From assembly GCA_025922995.1 (NCBI GenBank), contig JAICGT010000077.1, positions 1-6,408 on the forward strand: a DNA stretch of 6,408 nt, given 5' to 3'. This document shows, piece after piece, positions 5,976 through 6,408 of this stretch; within the stretch, counting starts at the first letter, position 1; each line of letters starts with the position of its first letter. A program made the translations under genes and the position numbers. The notes below the pieces were generated by a model that saw only the letters and a program-made list of their open reading frames with translations, was not told where the DNA came from and made no database searches. The stretch comes from Fimbriimonadales bacterium. Lineage in GTDB: Bacteria > Armatimonadota > Fimbriimonadia > Fimbriimonadales > ATM1.

Positions 5976-6408
5976 ATGATCCTCATCACCAGCATCGCCG
6001 CATTCAGTGTTCTGCAAGCGCCGGATCCGCCGGAAAGCATTCGCGACTTCATCCGGCCCGACGGGCCGACCGTACATCGTGTTGCCTTCGACGATCACAT
6101 CGCCGTCTATTTCGGCGAGGGCATGGATCGCAAAGTCGACTGGATGAATGACTACATTCGCGACGCTTGGCGGTACATGAAGCGCACCTACGGATCGTTC
6201 GGCGGCGACGGCAGAATCTATGTGGTTGCTCATAAGAACGCTGCCTTCAATTACGCCACCATCAACAACCGCTTCGACCGTGGTTTCGGCTACCGCAACG
6301 TTATCGACCTCGGCGGGAGTTGGGATTGGCACAAACCTGCTCAACTGAACTTCGAAGTCATCACGCATGAACTGGCGCACATTGTCGAAGGTGCAAGTAA
6401 GAACACCA
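5976..6408 (+). CDS. Putative secreted HExxH zinc metallopeptidase (partial, 3' end off right edge)
   Basis: The first 144 residues are visible from ATG 5976. Residues 2-15 (ILITSIAAFSVLQA) are hydrophobic and end in a plausible signal-peptidase site before PDPP, but there is no positive charge before them, so export is likely rather than certain. The body is rich in aromatic residues (DWMNDYIRDAWRYMKRTYG at 55-73; GGSWDWHKP at 113-121). THELAHIVEGAS at 130-141 contains the zinc-binding HExxH motif (H131, E132, H135), with E138 three residues after the second histidine. The third zinc ligand would be beyond the window, so the clan (gluzincin-like or other) is not settled. I do not recognise a named family. 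It diverges from glyS across a 97-bp gap and is not expected to share a function with it. No in-frame ATG or GTG with better support was seen upstream. It could be an inactive HExxH-containing protein if downstream ligands are missing. Confidence 0.7.
   Translation, partial: MILITSIAAFSVLQAPDPPESIRDFIRPDGPTVHRVAFDDHIAVYFGEGMDRKVDWMNDYIRDAWRYMKRTYGSFGGDGRIYVVAHKNAAFNYATINNRFDRGFGYRNVIDLGGSWDWHKPAQLNFEVITHELAHIVEGASKNT

Noticed and set aside
5823..6380. 185-codon open frame on the minus strand across the glyS promoter
   Set aside because: It overlaps the glyS start and runs opposite the HExxH gene, whose plus-strand frame has a signal-like start and zinc motif; the Val/Ala/Asp-rich product has no motif.

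Overview
The window is a bacterial chromosomal segment of moderately high G+C, densely packed, with five protein genes and almost no spare DNA. It has a two-subunit-type glycyl-tRNA synthetase beta chain, a Ycf46-type AAA+ ATPase, a carbohydrate (CUT1/MalF-type) ABC transporter component and a secreted HExxH protein. Start sites mostly lack Shine-Dalgarno sequences and instead have a -10-like box 7-12 nt upstream. This suggests a free-living, non-proteobacterial lineage; Armatimonadota (Fimbriimonas-like) is my tentative guess and Planctomycetota/Chloroflexota-like groups are alternatives. The guess rests on gene style and is not proven by the sequence. No tRNA, rRNA, CRISPR array, insertion sequence or attachment site was seen.

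Layout, left to right. (1) Positions 1-1663, minus strand: one uninterrupted reading frame that joins a complete periplasmic sugar-binding protein to the start of a MalF/UgpA-like permease; it runs off the left edge. (2) Positions 1664-1698: a 35-bp divergent promoter region built around the perfect 12-bp palindrome TGTACCGGTACA, which carries a back-to-back -10-like box for each neighbour. (3) Positions 1699-3213, plus strand: the Ycf46-like AAA+ ATPase. (4) Positions 3210-3881, minus strand: a stand-alone RibD C-terminal-domain reductase whose stop codon overlaps the ATPase stop codon. (5) Positions 3881-5878, minus strand: glyS, which shares one base (TGATG) with the reductase start, so the two form a translationally coupled glyS-reductase operon. 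(6) Positions 5879-5975: a second divergent intergenic region with a related GTACC/GGTAC inverted repeat. (7) Positions 5976-6408, plus strand: a probable secreted zinc metallopeptidase, cut by the right edge.

The genes do not form one pathway: transport, translation, a flavin/pterin-type reductase, an AAA+ regulator and a secreted protease lie side by side. The points most worth following are the binding-protein/permease fusion, the shared GGTACA(A/C)T promoter box with probable leaderless or near-leaderless starts, and the unusual coupling of glyS to a RibD-like reductase without glyQ next to it.
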